From Leptodactylus fallax (lineage: Eukaryota; Chordata; Amphibia; Anura; Leptodactylidae), in assembly GCA_947044405.1 (NCBI GenBank), contig CAMRHE010000352.1, positions 186,001 to 250,000 of the forward strand: a DNA stretch of 64,000 bases, written 5' to 3'. Position 1 is the first letter of the stretch, and each line of letters starts with the position of its first letter. A model generated the notes under the pieces. That model was given only the letters and a program-made list of their open reading frames with translations. It did not search any database and had not been told where the DNA came from. This document shows, piece after piece, positions 52,812 through 64,000 of the stretch. The translations under genes were made by a program, and so were the position numbers.

Positions 52812-53232
52812 TAGAGATGAGTGAATTTCTCAAAAGTTCGATTCGGCAGTTCGATTCGAAGTTCCAAAAAAATTTGCTTCGAACCGAATTACTTTGCGGC
52901 GAATAAATAGCTATTAGCGGGCTACAGAGAGCCGGGGTAGGCGGGTGGGTAGCAAAATGCCAGAAGCCCTTGGATGCCGCGGTCATGTTTCTCTCTCTCT
53001 CTCTCTTAAGCATGGACAACTTTTATTCATGTGGAAGGATCTGCTAACAAGCAAAGACACTCCTACCCAATCACATCACTAGAGAATATCTTGTGACCGT
53101 CTGATGTCACAAAGGTCCTTACTAAATATTCGTTACCACGAAGCATCAAGAAATCCAGAATCATGGAGAATTGAAGATTTCCTGAAATTCGGATCGAATT
53201 CCACTTCTGCAGAATCAATTCGCTCATATCTA
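52812..53232. mobile_element. hAT MITE, 421 bp, exact 8-bp duplication
   Basis: The tips are TAGAGATGAGTGAATTTC and, inverted, TAGATATGAGCGAATTGA. TTTATGAC flanks it at 52804-52811 and 53233-53240. Its right subterminal region (gaagatttcctgaaattcgg and onward) is the inverse of the left subterminal region of the coding hAT at 56199, making that transposon family its likely source of transposase. Confidence 0.92.
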
Positions 53233-53816
53233 TTTATGACACAGCCCCATTTTTCAAATGTGACATGTGTCATTTTATGTGGTGATAACTTTGGAACGCT
53301 TTAACTTTTCCAGGTGATTTTGAGAATGTTTTTTCGTGACACATTGTACTTCGTGTTTGTTGTACATTTGGGTCAATATGTTTTGTGTTTGTGACACTCA
53401 AATTAGTTAATAAACATAATTTGCCATATCTTTGCTTTATGTTGACATCAAATTTTAAACGTTCATTTAATTTTTTTGAATGTTATAAGGTTTACAGTCT
53501 AACAGGAATTTTCAAGAGAATTTACAAAAGAAATTTTTTAAGGTATTAATTCAGTTCCAAAGGGGCTTTGAAAGGTCTTTGCATTAGAAAACCCCATTTT
53601 CAAAACTGCACCAACAAAACAATTCAAGACAGCATTTGAGAAGTGTGTTAACCCTTTAAGCGCTTCACAGGAATTAAAACAAAATAAAGGTGAAAAATAT
53701 ATGTTTCAATTTTTTTCAATACTATGTTCATTTAACCCTAAAATTTGCACATTCATAAGGGGTTAAAGGACAAAAAGCATCCCATAGTTTGTTGTACAAT
53801 TTCTCTCAAGCACATA

Positions 53817-55417
53817 CAGTCAATGAAAAAGTTTGGGCACCCCTATTAATCTTAATCATTTTTAGTCTAAATATTTGGGTGTTTGCAACAGCCATTATTT
53901 CAATTTGATATATCTAATAACTGATGGACACAGTAATATTTCAGGATTGAAATGAGGTTTATTGTAATAACAGAAAATGTGCAATATGCATTAAACCAAA
54001 ATTTGACCGGTGCAAAAATTTGGGTACCCTTATCATTTTATTGATTTGAATACCCTAACTACTACTGACTTACTGAAGCACAAAATTGGTTTGTAACCCA
54101 CTGAGCTTTGAACCATAGCCAGGTGTATCCAACATGAGAAAAGGTATTTAAGGTGGCCAATTGCAAGTTGTCTCCTATTTGAATCTCCTCTGAAGAGTGA
54201 CATCATGGGCTCCTCAAAACAACCTCAAATGATCTGAAAACAAAGATTGTTCAACATAGTTGTTCAGGGGAAGGATACAAAAAGTTGTCTCAGAGATTTA
54301 ACCTGTCAGTTTCCACTGTGAGGAACATAGTAAGGAAATGGAAGACCACAGGGACAGTCTTGTTAAGCCCAGAAGTGGCAGGCCAAGAAAAATATCAGAA
54401 AGGCAGAGAAGAAGAATGGTGAGAACAGCAAGGACAACCACAGACCACCCCAAAGAGCTGCAGCATCATCTTGCTGCAGATGGTGTCACTGTGCATCGGT
54501 CAACAATACAGCACACTTTGCACAAGGAGAAGCTGTATGGGAGAGTGATGCGAAAGAAGCCGTTCTGAAAGCACGCCACAAACAGAATCGCCTGAGGTAT
54601 GCAAAAACACATTTGGACAAGCCAGCTTCATTTTGGAAGAAGGTCCTTGGACTGATGAAACAAAGATTGAGTTGTTTGGTCATACAAAAGGCGATGCATG
54701 GCGCAAAAAACACAGCATTCCAAGAAAAACACTGCTACCCACTGTAAAATTTGGTGGAGGTTCCACATGCTTTGGGGCTGTGTGGCCAATGCCGGCACCG
54801 GGAATCTTGTTAAAGTTGAGGGTCGCATGGATTCAACTCAGTACCAGCAGATTCTTGAGAATAATGTACAAGAATCAGTGACGAATTTGAAGTACGCCGG
54901 GGATGGATATTTCAGCAAGACAATGATCCAAAACACAGCTCCAAATCTACCAGGCATTCATGCAGAGGAACAATTACAATGTTCTGGAATGGCCACCCAG
55001 TCCCCAGACCTGAATATCATTGAACATCTGTGGGATAATTGAAGCGGGCTGTCCAGCTCGGCGACCATCAAACAACTGAACTGGAATTGTTTTGAAAGAG
55101 GAATGGTCAAAAATACCCATCCAGGATCCAGGAACTGATTAAAAGCTACAGGAAGCGACTAGAGGCTGTTATTTTGCAAAGGAGGATCTACTAAATATTA
55201 ATGCACTCTGTTGAGGGCCCATACTTGCACCGGTCAAATTTGGTTTAATGCATATGCACATTCTGTTAGTACAATAAACCTCATTCAATCCTGAAATATT
55301 ACTGTGTCCATCAGTTATTAGATATATCAAATTGAAATGGCTGTTGCAAACACCCAAATATTTAGAACTAAAAATGATTAAGATTAATAGGGGTGCCCAA
55401 ACTTTTTCATATGACTG
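53817..55417 (+). mobile_element. Tc1/mariner-type transposon, second lineage, 1601 bp
   Basis: The tips CAGTCAATGAAAAAGTTTGG and inverse CAGTCATATGAAAAAGTTTG are followed by matching repeats of over 100 bp (tattaatcttaatcattttt). TA lies at 53815-53816 and 55418-55419. It interrupts the tandem-unit repeat. Confidence 0.93.
54205..55190 (+). pseudogene. Tc1-like transposase, second lineage, broken
   Basis: ATG at 54205 (MGSSKQPQ) is frameshifted within ten codons. The helix-turn-helix reads GYKKLSQRFNLSVSTVRNIV, then PRSGRPRKISERQRRRMVRT (54338-54568) with a stop after VMRKKPF. The catalytic region continues in pieces: [12 protein letters not shown] (first Asp), LPTVKFGGGS, WGCVANAGTGNLVKVEG, DSTQYQQILENNVQES, then a damaged QQDNDPK box and SPDLNIIEHLWDN (Glu). 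At least four frame breaks make it inactive. Confidence 0.88.
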
Positions 55418-56739
55418 TAAATATCACATGTGTTGATGTAACCTGCTGTTTGGGCACACAACAGGATACATAAAGGGAAGGAGCAACATTAAGCTTTCGG
55501 AGGGCAGATTTTACTTGAATCGTTTTCAGGTGCCATGTTGCATTTGCAGAGCACATGAGGTGCCAAAACAATAAAACCCCCATTAATTTACCCCATTTAA
55601 GAAAATACACCCCTCAAGGAATTTATCAAGTGGTATTATGAGCACATTGACGCCAAAGCTGTTTCACAGTATTTACTACCATTGGGACATAAAAAGGAAA
55701 AGTTACTCTCTTTCCAGTAAAATGTCTCTTTAGCCCCAAATTTCTCATTTTCACAAGGGTTTAAGAGAGAAAAAGCAACCCACAGTTCATTACACAATTT
55801 CTCCTGAAAGCAGTACCCCATATGTGGTCATAAACTGCTGTATGGGTAAATGGCAGAGCTTGGAACAGAGAGCGCTATTTGGCTGTTGGATGGCAGATTT
55901 TGATGGAATTGTTTTCAGGTACCATGTCGCATTTGTAGAACCCCTGAGGTGCCAGAGTAGTGGAAACCCCCGAAATGTAACCACATTTTGGAAACTAGAC
56001 CCCTCAACAAATTTATCTACGGGTATAGTGAGTATTTTGACCCTAAAGATATTTCACAGAATTGTGCTGTGAAAATAGATTACATTTTTTTTTCACTTAA
56101 AATGTTGTTTTAACCCCAGACTACTGGAAGTCCAGGTGTTTCATTTGTACTGTGGGATCAAAAAAGAAAAAAAAAAACCCACCAGCTATTATACCCATTA
56201 GAGATGAGCGAAACAAAGCTGACGAAGTGGAATTCGATCCGAATTTCAGGAAATCTTCGATTCGCATCCGGATTTCCTCACGCTTTGATGTATCAAATCG
56301 CATTTTCTCCTAAAATGGCTGCTGCACATGTTAGGACAAGGGGCAAGGAACTCTGGGAACGCGGGGTCACCTACAATGCCATGCATGCAGCCAATCAACA
56401 GCCAGCCCTGTGATGTCACAGCCCTGTAAATACCCTCCACCATTTTAGACTCAGTTATTTTACAGTGTACTTAGTGCAGGGAGAGATGTCAGCAGGCGCT
56501 AGGGAAGGTGTTAGAAAACACTTAAAAACTGATAGTTTGCTCAATCGCAGTTCAGGGAAAGAGCATTACAAATGTAGGGAAAGGATAGGTAGGAATTTAT
56601 ACAAGAGTATTGAAACAGAACAGGGTTCATTTGGGGTGTTTGCAGCCTGGGTAATAGGAACAATCCTACTACACCTTGCTGCACTGACTGCAATTATCCT
56701 GCTCATTGCAGGTTTGCAATAGATCATACCTGTGTGTTT

Positions 56740-57380
56740 AAGGGAGAAAATTGCAGGCCTTTTTGCTGTGCAGTAGTGGCAAAAACAGTATGGTTATCCA
56801 TTAATCTCCACAGTTATCTGTAATAACGCCTTTTCTGGGGGTTTGTTAGTGGGGAAAAAAAATAAGGGGCTTATTCACCGTTGTCTTGAAGGTAGAAAAT
56901 TACAGGCCTTTTTGCTATGCAGTAGTGGCAAAAAAAAAAGTATTCTTATCCATTAATCTCTGCAGTAATCTGTTATAGCGCCTTTTCTAAGCGTTTATTA
57001 TTGGGGAAAAAAATAAGGGGTTTATTCGCCATTGTGTGTTGTAGGTAGAAAATAACAGGCCTTTTTGCCGTGCAGTCGTGGCAAAAAAAAAAGGATTCTT
57101 ATCCATTAATCTCCACAGTAATCTGTTATAGCGCCTTTTCAAGGCGTTTATTAGTGGGGGAAAAATAAGGGGCTTATTCACCATTGTGTCTTGAAGGTAG
57201 AAAATTACAGGCCTTTTTGCAGTGCAGTAGTGGAAAAAAGAAAAGGATTGTTATCCATTAATCTCCGCAGTTATCTGTAATAACGCATTTTCTGGGGGTT
57301 TATTAGTGGGGAAAAAAATAAAGGGCTTATTCGCCATTGTCTCGAAGGTAGAAAATTACAGGCCTTTTTGCCCTGTATTA
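56740..57380 (+). repeat. About 150-bp tandem repeats in the hAT 5' region
   Basis: Four full units and a partial one begin near 56746, 56896, 57048, 57200 and 57351 with aaaattacaggcctttttgc. Each contains gcagtagtggcaaaaa, tccattaatctcc and taataaacgcc-like/cttattcgccattgt blocks. They lie between the terminus and the coding region. Confidence 0.92.
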
Positions 57381-57727
57381 TTTTCCTTTTCATTTACTTA
57401 TTTGATGTAACAGTATGTCAGACAGAGAAGCGACAGGCCCTGCACAGGCCTAAATGTTTCTGCCACAGGCACAGGTCACAGCAGAGTAAGGGGGCATGGC
57501 AGCAGGGGTTATATACAGAGGCCTGAGCTCCCAGTATCAGCTAGCGGTCGTGTCTTGACCAGCAACCCAACGGTTGTAGAATGGTTGACTCGGTCATCCA
57601 CTTCATCCCAAGTCACAACAGATACCCCCAGCCAAGTATCAGTGGGTTAATCAGACACAACCCTTAGTTGTGCTCTCACCTGTCCTCAACCTGCCTCTGT
57701 CCTTTTCTGTTCCTTCAGCCAGAGAAG

Positions 57728-60700
57728 CACTCTATGCCGTGGGCTCAGATCCACTATACAGTGAGGATGAGCTACTGCAGGACAGTTAGCAGCTACTGCC
57801 CAGCCAAGATCTGGAGGAGACAATTGCCGCTTCTTCTGGAAGGCGTCCAAGTAGTGATGAGGAGAGTGGCGTGGGAGCTGGTGTTGTGAGCGGTCAGGCT
57901 CCTGGCTCAGAGACCATTGAGGAGGACATCAGTGACATGCAGACAGTACTCGATGATGATGTAGCCAATCGCAATTGGAAGCCGGGTGACAAAGGGGCTT
58001 CATCATCATTGGGAGAAGAGAGTGGCAGCTTCCGCGTGAGGCAGCGGCAGAGCCAGCAAGTCAGTAGCATGGCCGGGAGTCAGCAGCATGGCAGCAGTAG
58101 GAGGTCAGGAGCCAAACGTGCCCGGGGTAGACCACTGACTTCTCAGGAGCCTACCTGCCCAGAAAGCAGTGGTGCAGGAGTTCACAGAGGCAGTGGTGGT
58201 AGCAGTCAGTTAGTTCGGTGTGTTGGGTGTAAAATCACCTACTCAGTGGTGTGGCAGTTTTTTGTTAAGCCGCCAGGGAAGTTGAACATGGCCATATGTC
58301 GAATCTGTGGACAGAAGGTGAAGAGTGGCCAGGGTGCCAATGTTGGTGGCACCACAGCCCTGCATCAACATATGCAGCGTCACCATAAAATGGCCTGGGA
58401 GAACCATAGCTCCAATGTGGTGGTCCAGCCTGCTGCAGAAACCGCTGCATCACCCAGTGGCACGCACCCCATTTCAGGCAGTCAAGGCTCCAACACCTCA
58501 GCCGAAGGAAGCTGTTTGTCCTTTCCATCATCTGCTGGTCCTGATTCTCCTGCTCCTCCTCCTCCTAGTCAGTCATTGTGTCAGCAATTGATCACCGAAG
58601 TGATTTCGAAGAGTGGTGGACTCTGCACCTTTCAGAGAACTGATGGCTTGTACCGAGCCGAGGTGGAGAGTCCCAAGCCGTCATTTCTTTGCCAGAAAGG
58701 CAGTACCAGCCCTGCACAAATATGTAGAAGAGAAGGTGGGCCAGTCCTTGAGCCTGTCGGCGTCTGTCAAAGCGCACGGCAGCGCTGATGTGTGGAGCTG
58801 TAACTATGGTCAAGGACAATATATGTCCTTTACGGCCCACTGGGTGAATGTTGTTCCTGCCCAGACACACCAGCAACTTAGCCAGGTGTCGCGGCTTCCG
58901 CCTCCACATTCTCACGCCATTGGTCCTGCAACAATTTCCACCTCAGCCTTCACTGTGTCCTCAGCCTCCACTGCAGGGACAATTCACAGTGCTCCTCCAG
59001 CATACCACATGTGCAGGACATGGCAGTGTCTTGCTGTTCTATACCTCCTTTGCCTGGGCAAACAGAGTCACACAGGGGAGGAACTGCACCGCGTCCTTCA
59101 TTAAGAAATCGAATCCTGGCTTTCTCCTTGACAACTCAAAATCAGAACCATGGTGACCGACAACGGGAAGAACATGGTTTCGGCGCTGCATCAAGGAGGG
59201 CTGAGCCATGCGCCCTGCATGGTGCACGTGTTCAATCTGGTTGTCAAGCATTTCCTTAAGTCTTCCACCCATCTGCAAGACATCCTAAAAATGGCCAGGA
59301 AACTTTGCATGCACTTCAGCCACTCGTACACCGCCAAGCACACCCTCCTTGAGTTGCAGCAGCAGAACGGCGTCCCCCAACATGGGTTGATATGCGACAT
59401 TTCCACCCTTGGAATTCCACCCTCCATATGTTGGACCAACTCCCCTGTATAACTTCAATATTAGCCAGTGGCAGCTCATGCGTGACACCTGCCATTTGCT
59501 CGTGCCCTTTGACGAGGCCACTTTATTTGTTTGTCGGCAGGACTACGGGATGAACAACTGTGGTGTCCCAAGGGAGATTGCAAGGGGGAAAACTTGCCTG
59601 AGTGGTGGATGTTGGGAGTGGTAGTCATGGTGCAGGCATCTCCAGGCTCTCTTCCTCAGGTACAGCACAGTGGTGGGGGAACGCACCAAGGTGGTCGTTG
59701 TACTGGACAGGTTCCCAGGGGTACTCCCTCTGGTGAATGATGGGTGTAGTAGTGTGGCCTGGCCCGTGATGTACCCAAGATGGTGGTTAGTGAAAGTTAG
59801 CTTCAGACACACACATGGAGGCAAGATGGATGGTGAAAGTAGTGGCAGTCTTTACTCAAGTAAAAAGCTTCCAGACAGCCAACATCAGGTTCACAGTACA
59901 AGCAGATAACTCTCAATATGGAGGTGCACAGCAAGGTAATGAAGGATAGAAGAGTTCCTCTCATATATAGGAGTATGATGTACCTTCGAATAGCACTAGG
60001 TAACCCTCCTTATGTAGGCCTGAATGCGGCCTTGTGCTCTGTAGCAGTCTAAATCCTCCTGCTCTTATTACAGACTGTACCTAGATTCCTGAGATTTGTG
60101 GTACTCCACTCTGAACTCTGTGTTAGGGTCCTTTTGGTCCAGCAATGGCCAAAAGTGTGGCAACCATCTTCTTCCTCAGACTACACTCCAGCTCACTACC
60201 TCACAGGCAGAACTAACCAGACTTCCCCAGTCTGCCTAAACTACACCAAAATGTTCCCACCTCCTTTGTCCAATGAGGGCACATGTGGTGTGAGGTGCTG
60301 TGCATTAACCTTACCAGTGCTGGCACAGATGCAATGGCTGATGCAATACTTCTTCTGGACATAACATATTATATACACATTACATATAAATGTAACAGTA
60401 CCCTGTGCTACAACATGAACACATCCCTGACTCAGCCTTAAAGTAATATAGAACCCAGTACTAGGGTATTACACGTCATTCCATTGATTCATATCCTGGA
60501 AAAGATGCTGGTAAATCTGGCTGGTCATGGGACTGGAGACGTGGCGCCTATATCTCACAGCCACATGAGCTCTGTGGGGTGTGGGGGCTGAACTGGAGGA
60601 GGAGGAGAACATTGGAGCACAAGCAATGTGTAGCGAAATGGGTGTTTTTTCTACACAGGTGACAGGAGAGGAGGAGCAGGAGCAGCCGAAAGAGCATGAG

Positions 60701-60898
60701 GGAGATAAGGAAGATGAGGCATATGACCCAGACACACCATGGCAGTATGCAGTGGAGATGGATGCAGGAAGTCCCTCCGAGTCATTTGCGCAAATGGCCC
60801 GATGCATGCTCTCTTGCTTGCGTAGTGACAGCCGAATTATCACCATTCCGCAGAGGCATGACTACTGGCTCTCCACTATGTTAGACCCTCGCTACTAG
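57728..60898 (+). pseudogene. hAT transposase with BED zinc finger, broken
   Basis: An acidic, serine-rich N-terminus (frame of 57871-58788, which also continues upstream with a stop) precedes a BED-type finger: VVWQFFVKPPGKLNMAICRI, CGQKV, then TTALHQHMQRHHK (C-x2-C ... H-x5-H, about 58245-58390). After a frameshift near 58610 the transposase core reads FRELMACTEPRWRVPSRHFF, SADVWSCNYGQGQYMSFTAH (probable first Asp), VTDNGKNMVSAL (second Asp, 59150), and CMVHVFNLVVKHFL. The C-terminal block ITIPQRHDYWLSTMLDPRY is at 60830-60898. Multiple frameshifts and two large insertions make it inactive. Host ZBED genes share this architecture, but the terminal repeat and decay argue for a transposon. 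Confidence 0.82.
59746..60472. mobile_element. Possible LTR-like insertion in the hAT
   Basis: hAT coding similarity ends near LVNDGC (about 59745) and resumes near PLIHILEKML (about 60475). The intervening 727 bp starts TGTAGTAGTG and ends GGGTATTACA, so TGTA...TACA ends are possible. I found no flanking duplication and no clear polyadenylation signal, so the boundaries are tentative. Confidence 0.35.
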
Positions 60899-61130
60899 TC
60901 AAAAATGGGGGCCTTTTTTACACCCGCTGAGAGGGAGGACAAACTGAACTAGTATAGAGACATCCTATGTAGTCACTGGCTATCTGCTCCATCTTCCATC
61001 CTCTCGCAGGTCTGACCGGGGGGGCCCTGGGTGCTCACCTTGCACTACCATGGCAGCTGTGGGGGGGGGGGGAACAGGAGCAGTACCAGCTCCATCAGCA
61101 GCAGCCTGAGCCTAGAGTCGTTGATAGTTA

Positions 61131-62557
61131 CATAGTTACATAGTAGATGAGGTTGAATGAAGACATCAGTCCATCAAGTCCAACCTATAACCCTACAGTC
61201 CCCTATGTTGATCCAGAGGAAGGCAAAAAACCCCATGAGGCTTATGCCAATTGCCCCATTTCATGGGAAAAAATTCCTTCCCGACTCCAATCTGGCAATC
61301 AGTATAAAACCCTGGATCAACGTGTCCTTAAAATCTAGAACCCATAACCCGTAATGTTGTTCTGTTCGAGAAAGGCATCCACGCCCTCCTTGAACTTGTT
61401 CAATGAATCCACCCTCACCACTTCCTGGGGCAGAGAGTTCCATAGCCTTGTTGTTCTTACGGTAAAGAATCCTCTTCTATGTTGCTGGTGAAACTTTCTC
61501 TCCTCCAGATGTAGAGGATGTCCCCTTGTCACTGTCACTGGCCAAGGAGTAAAAAGATCATTAGAAAGTTTTTTGTGCTGTCCTTTCATGTATTTGTACA
61601 TTGTTATTAGATCTCCCCTTAGACGTGTTTTCTCTAAACTGAATAACCTCAAGTTTGTTAATCTATCGTTGTACTCCAATCCACCCATTACCCTAATAAT
61701 TTTGGTTGCCCTTCTTTGCACTCTTTCTAGTTCGAATATGTCCTTCTTGTATACTGGGGCCCAGAATTGTGCACAATAGTCTAAGTGTGGCCGTACCAGT
61801 GATTTGTATATAGGCATAACTATGTTCTTGTCATGAGAATCTATACCTCTTTTGATGCATCCCATAATTCTATTTACCTTGGCAGCCGCTGCCTGGCACT
61901 GGTCACTAAAGGTAATCTTATTGTCCACCACAATCCCCAAGTCTTTTTCATTGGCAGTCTTACCCAGTAATTTACTATTAAGTACATAATCATGCAAACC
62001 GTCTACCAGGTCATTAATAAAGATATTAAACAGGAGAGGGCCCAGTACTGACCACTGTGGCATCCCACTGGTGACTGTGACCCAGTCTGAATATTTACCA
62101 TTAATAAGCACCCTCTGTTTCCTATCAGTGAGCCAGTTGCAAACCCAAATTCATATGTTTTCCCCCAGTCCCAACATTCTCATTTTGCATACCAACCTTT
62201 TATGTGGTACAGTATCAAAAGCCTTTGAAAAGTCCTGATACACCATGTCCACTGCATTACCCATATCCAGTCTTGAACTGATCTCTTCATAGAAGTTGAT
62301 CAGATTAGTCTGACAGGACCGATTCCTCATAAAACCATGCTGATTGGGTGTTATAAGATTATTTACATTGAGGTACTCCAGGATAGCATCTCTTAGAAAA
62401 CTCTCAAATACCTTACCCACCACAGAAGTCAAACTTACTGGCCTATAGTTTCCAGGCTCACTTTTAGACCCCTTTTTGAAAATTGGCACCACATTTGCTA
62501 TGCGCCAATCAAGTGGAACAGACCCAGTCATTATCAAATCCTTAAATATTAGATATA
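61131..62557 (-). mobile_element. CR1 LINE, 3' portion
   Basis: The 3' end has tandem octamers (tacatagttacatag, 61129-61143) as in CR1. A 3' UTR (61144-61340) and the RT region follow, extending up to a Tc1 insertion at 62558, beyond which the CR1 should continue outside the window. It is inserted in the hAT transposon on its left side. Confidence 0.9.
61335..62556 (-). pseudogene. CR1 reverse transcriptase, deleted active site
   Basis: From 62556: PLDWRIANVVPIFKKGSKSE, NYRPVSLTSVVGKVFESFLR, HGFMRNRSCQTNLINFYEEI, DFSKAFDTVPHKRL, MRMLGLGENI. After a stop near 62155, [39 protein letters not shown] follows and then jumps to KLLGKTANEKDLGIVVDNKI. The segment that should hold FADD is absent, an internal in-frame deletion. 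The C-terminus LDYCAQFWAPVYKKDIFELE...LFSLEKTRLRGDLITMYKYM is complete to 61335. GMPQWS replaces GVPQGS. Confidence 0.88.

Positions 62558-64000
<1,443 letters not shown>

Larger units (their letters stand above)
52765..56190 (+). repeat. Large dispersed repeat with ~350-bp tandem units, nested
   Basis: Excluding two insertions, it contains about two and a half tandem units. Unit 1 (about 53765-55750 minus the Tc1-like element) and unit 2 (about 55770-56120) share acaatttctc, cattaagctttcggagggcagattt-like, caggtgccatgttgcatttg/caggtaccatgtcgcatttg, and cacccctcaaggaatttatc/gacccctcaacaaatttatc. I associate such units with amphibian genomes. No coding region. Confidence 0.7.
56199..61130 (+). 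mobile_element. BED-finger hAT transposon, interrupted, right end missing
   Basis: The left tip TAGAGATGAGCGAAACAAAG (56199) shares a subterminal stretch of over 30 bp with the MITE at 52812. Next come a 5' region with tandem repeats, a coding region with a BED zinc finger and hAT catalytic blocks, an LTR-like insertion (59746-60472), and a CR1 insertion at about 61131 that removes or displaces the right end. Confidence 0.8.

Noticed and set aside
57871..58788. Host ZBED-type gene
   Set aside because: The BED finger is real, but a hAT terminal repeat, subterminal tandem repeats, frameshifts and nested insertions indicate a decayed transposon.
58265..59439. Minus-strand ORFs of 79-107 codons across the hAT
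   Set aside because: Shadows of the transposase coding strand; no domain.

Overview
The window looks like vertebrate, most probably amphibian (anuran), intergenic DNA. This is inferred from the mix of CR1, L2, Tx1/L1-like and DIRS-like retroelements, several Tc1-type lineages, TTAA-type MITEs, many hAT-type elements and L2-style 3' tails. I see no convincing host gene, tRNA, rRNA or CRISPR. Every long reading frame that I recognise belongs to a transposable element, and nearly all are broken.

Layout. 1-11 kb: AT-rich flank, a 2-kb hairpin-forming satellite, a CR1 copy split by a solo-LTR-like insertion, small hAT/MITE pieces and a Penelope-like palindrome with a hammerhead ribozyme core. 11.6-15.5 kb: a TTAA element carrying a minus-strand LINE. 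16.3-27.1 kb: one Tx1/L1-like LINE holding three nested insertions (an L2, an unclassified 741-bp segment, and a near full-length LINE of the family seen at 11.7 kb); two of these have clear target-site duplications and restore the host frame when removed on paper. 27.1-30.9 kb: an inverted duplication of a Tc1-DIRS junction. 31.6-36 kb: a hAT-like composite, an L2 and a foldback element. 37.3-41.4 kb: a Tc1 copy with TA duplications, a MITE carrying a 69-bp ribozyme fragment, and minisatellites. 42-48 kb: a tandem 434-bp repeat, then two head-to-head copies of a hAT-like element forming arms of about 1.5 kb. 48-52.6 kb: CR1, L2, SINE and Tc1 copies. 52.7-56.2 kb: a large tandem-unit repeat split by a hAT MITE and a Tc1-like element. 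56.2-61.1 kb: a BED-finger hAT transposon, broken. 61.1-64 kb: CR1 interrupted by a third Tc1 lineage that runs off the end.

The most interesting structure is a recurrent foldback cassette (4.6, 15.2, 32.1, 35.8, 44.0, 44.3, 45.9 and 46.0 kb). The centre lies between two inverted arms, and both arms carry 5' splice-site-like sequences (AG|GTAAGT or AG|GTGAGT) pointing outward on opposite strands. Several cassettes hold TGACGTCA-like sites near the centre and are linked to a 31-bp minisatellite and a palindromic ATTATACTCTGGGGTCT module, often inside elements with hAT-type termini and 8-bp duplications. I do not recognise this as a described family. All comparisons were made by eye; no search or alignment was run.
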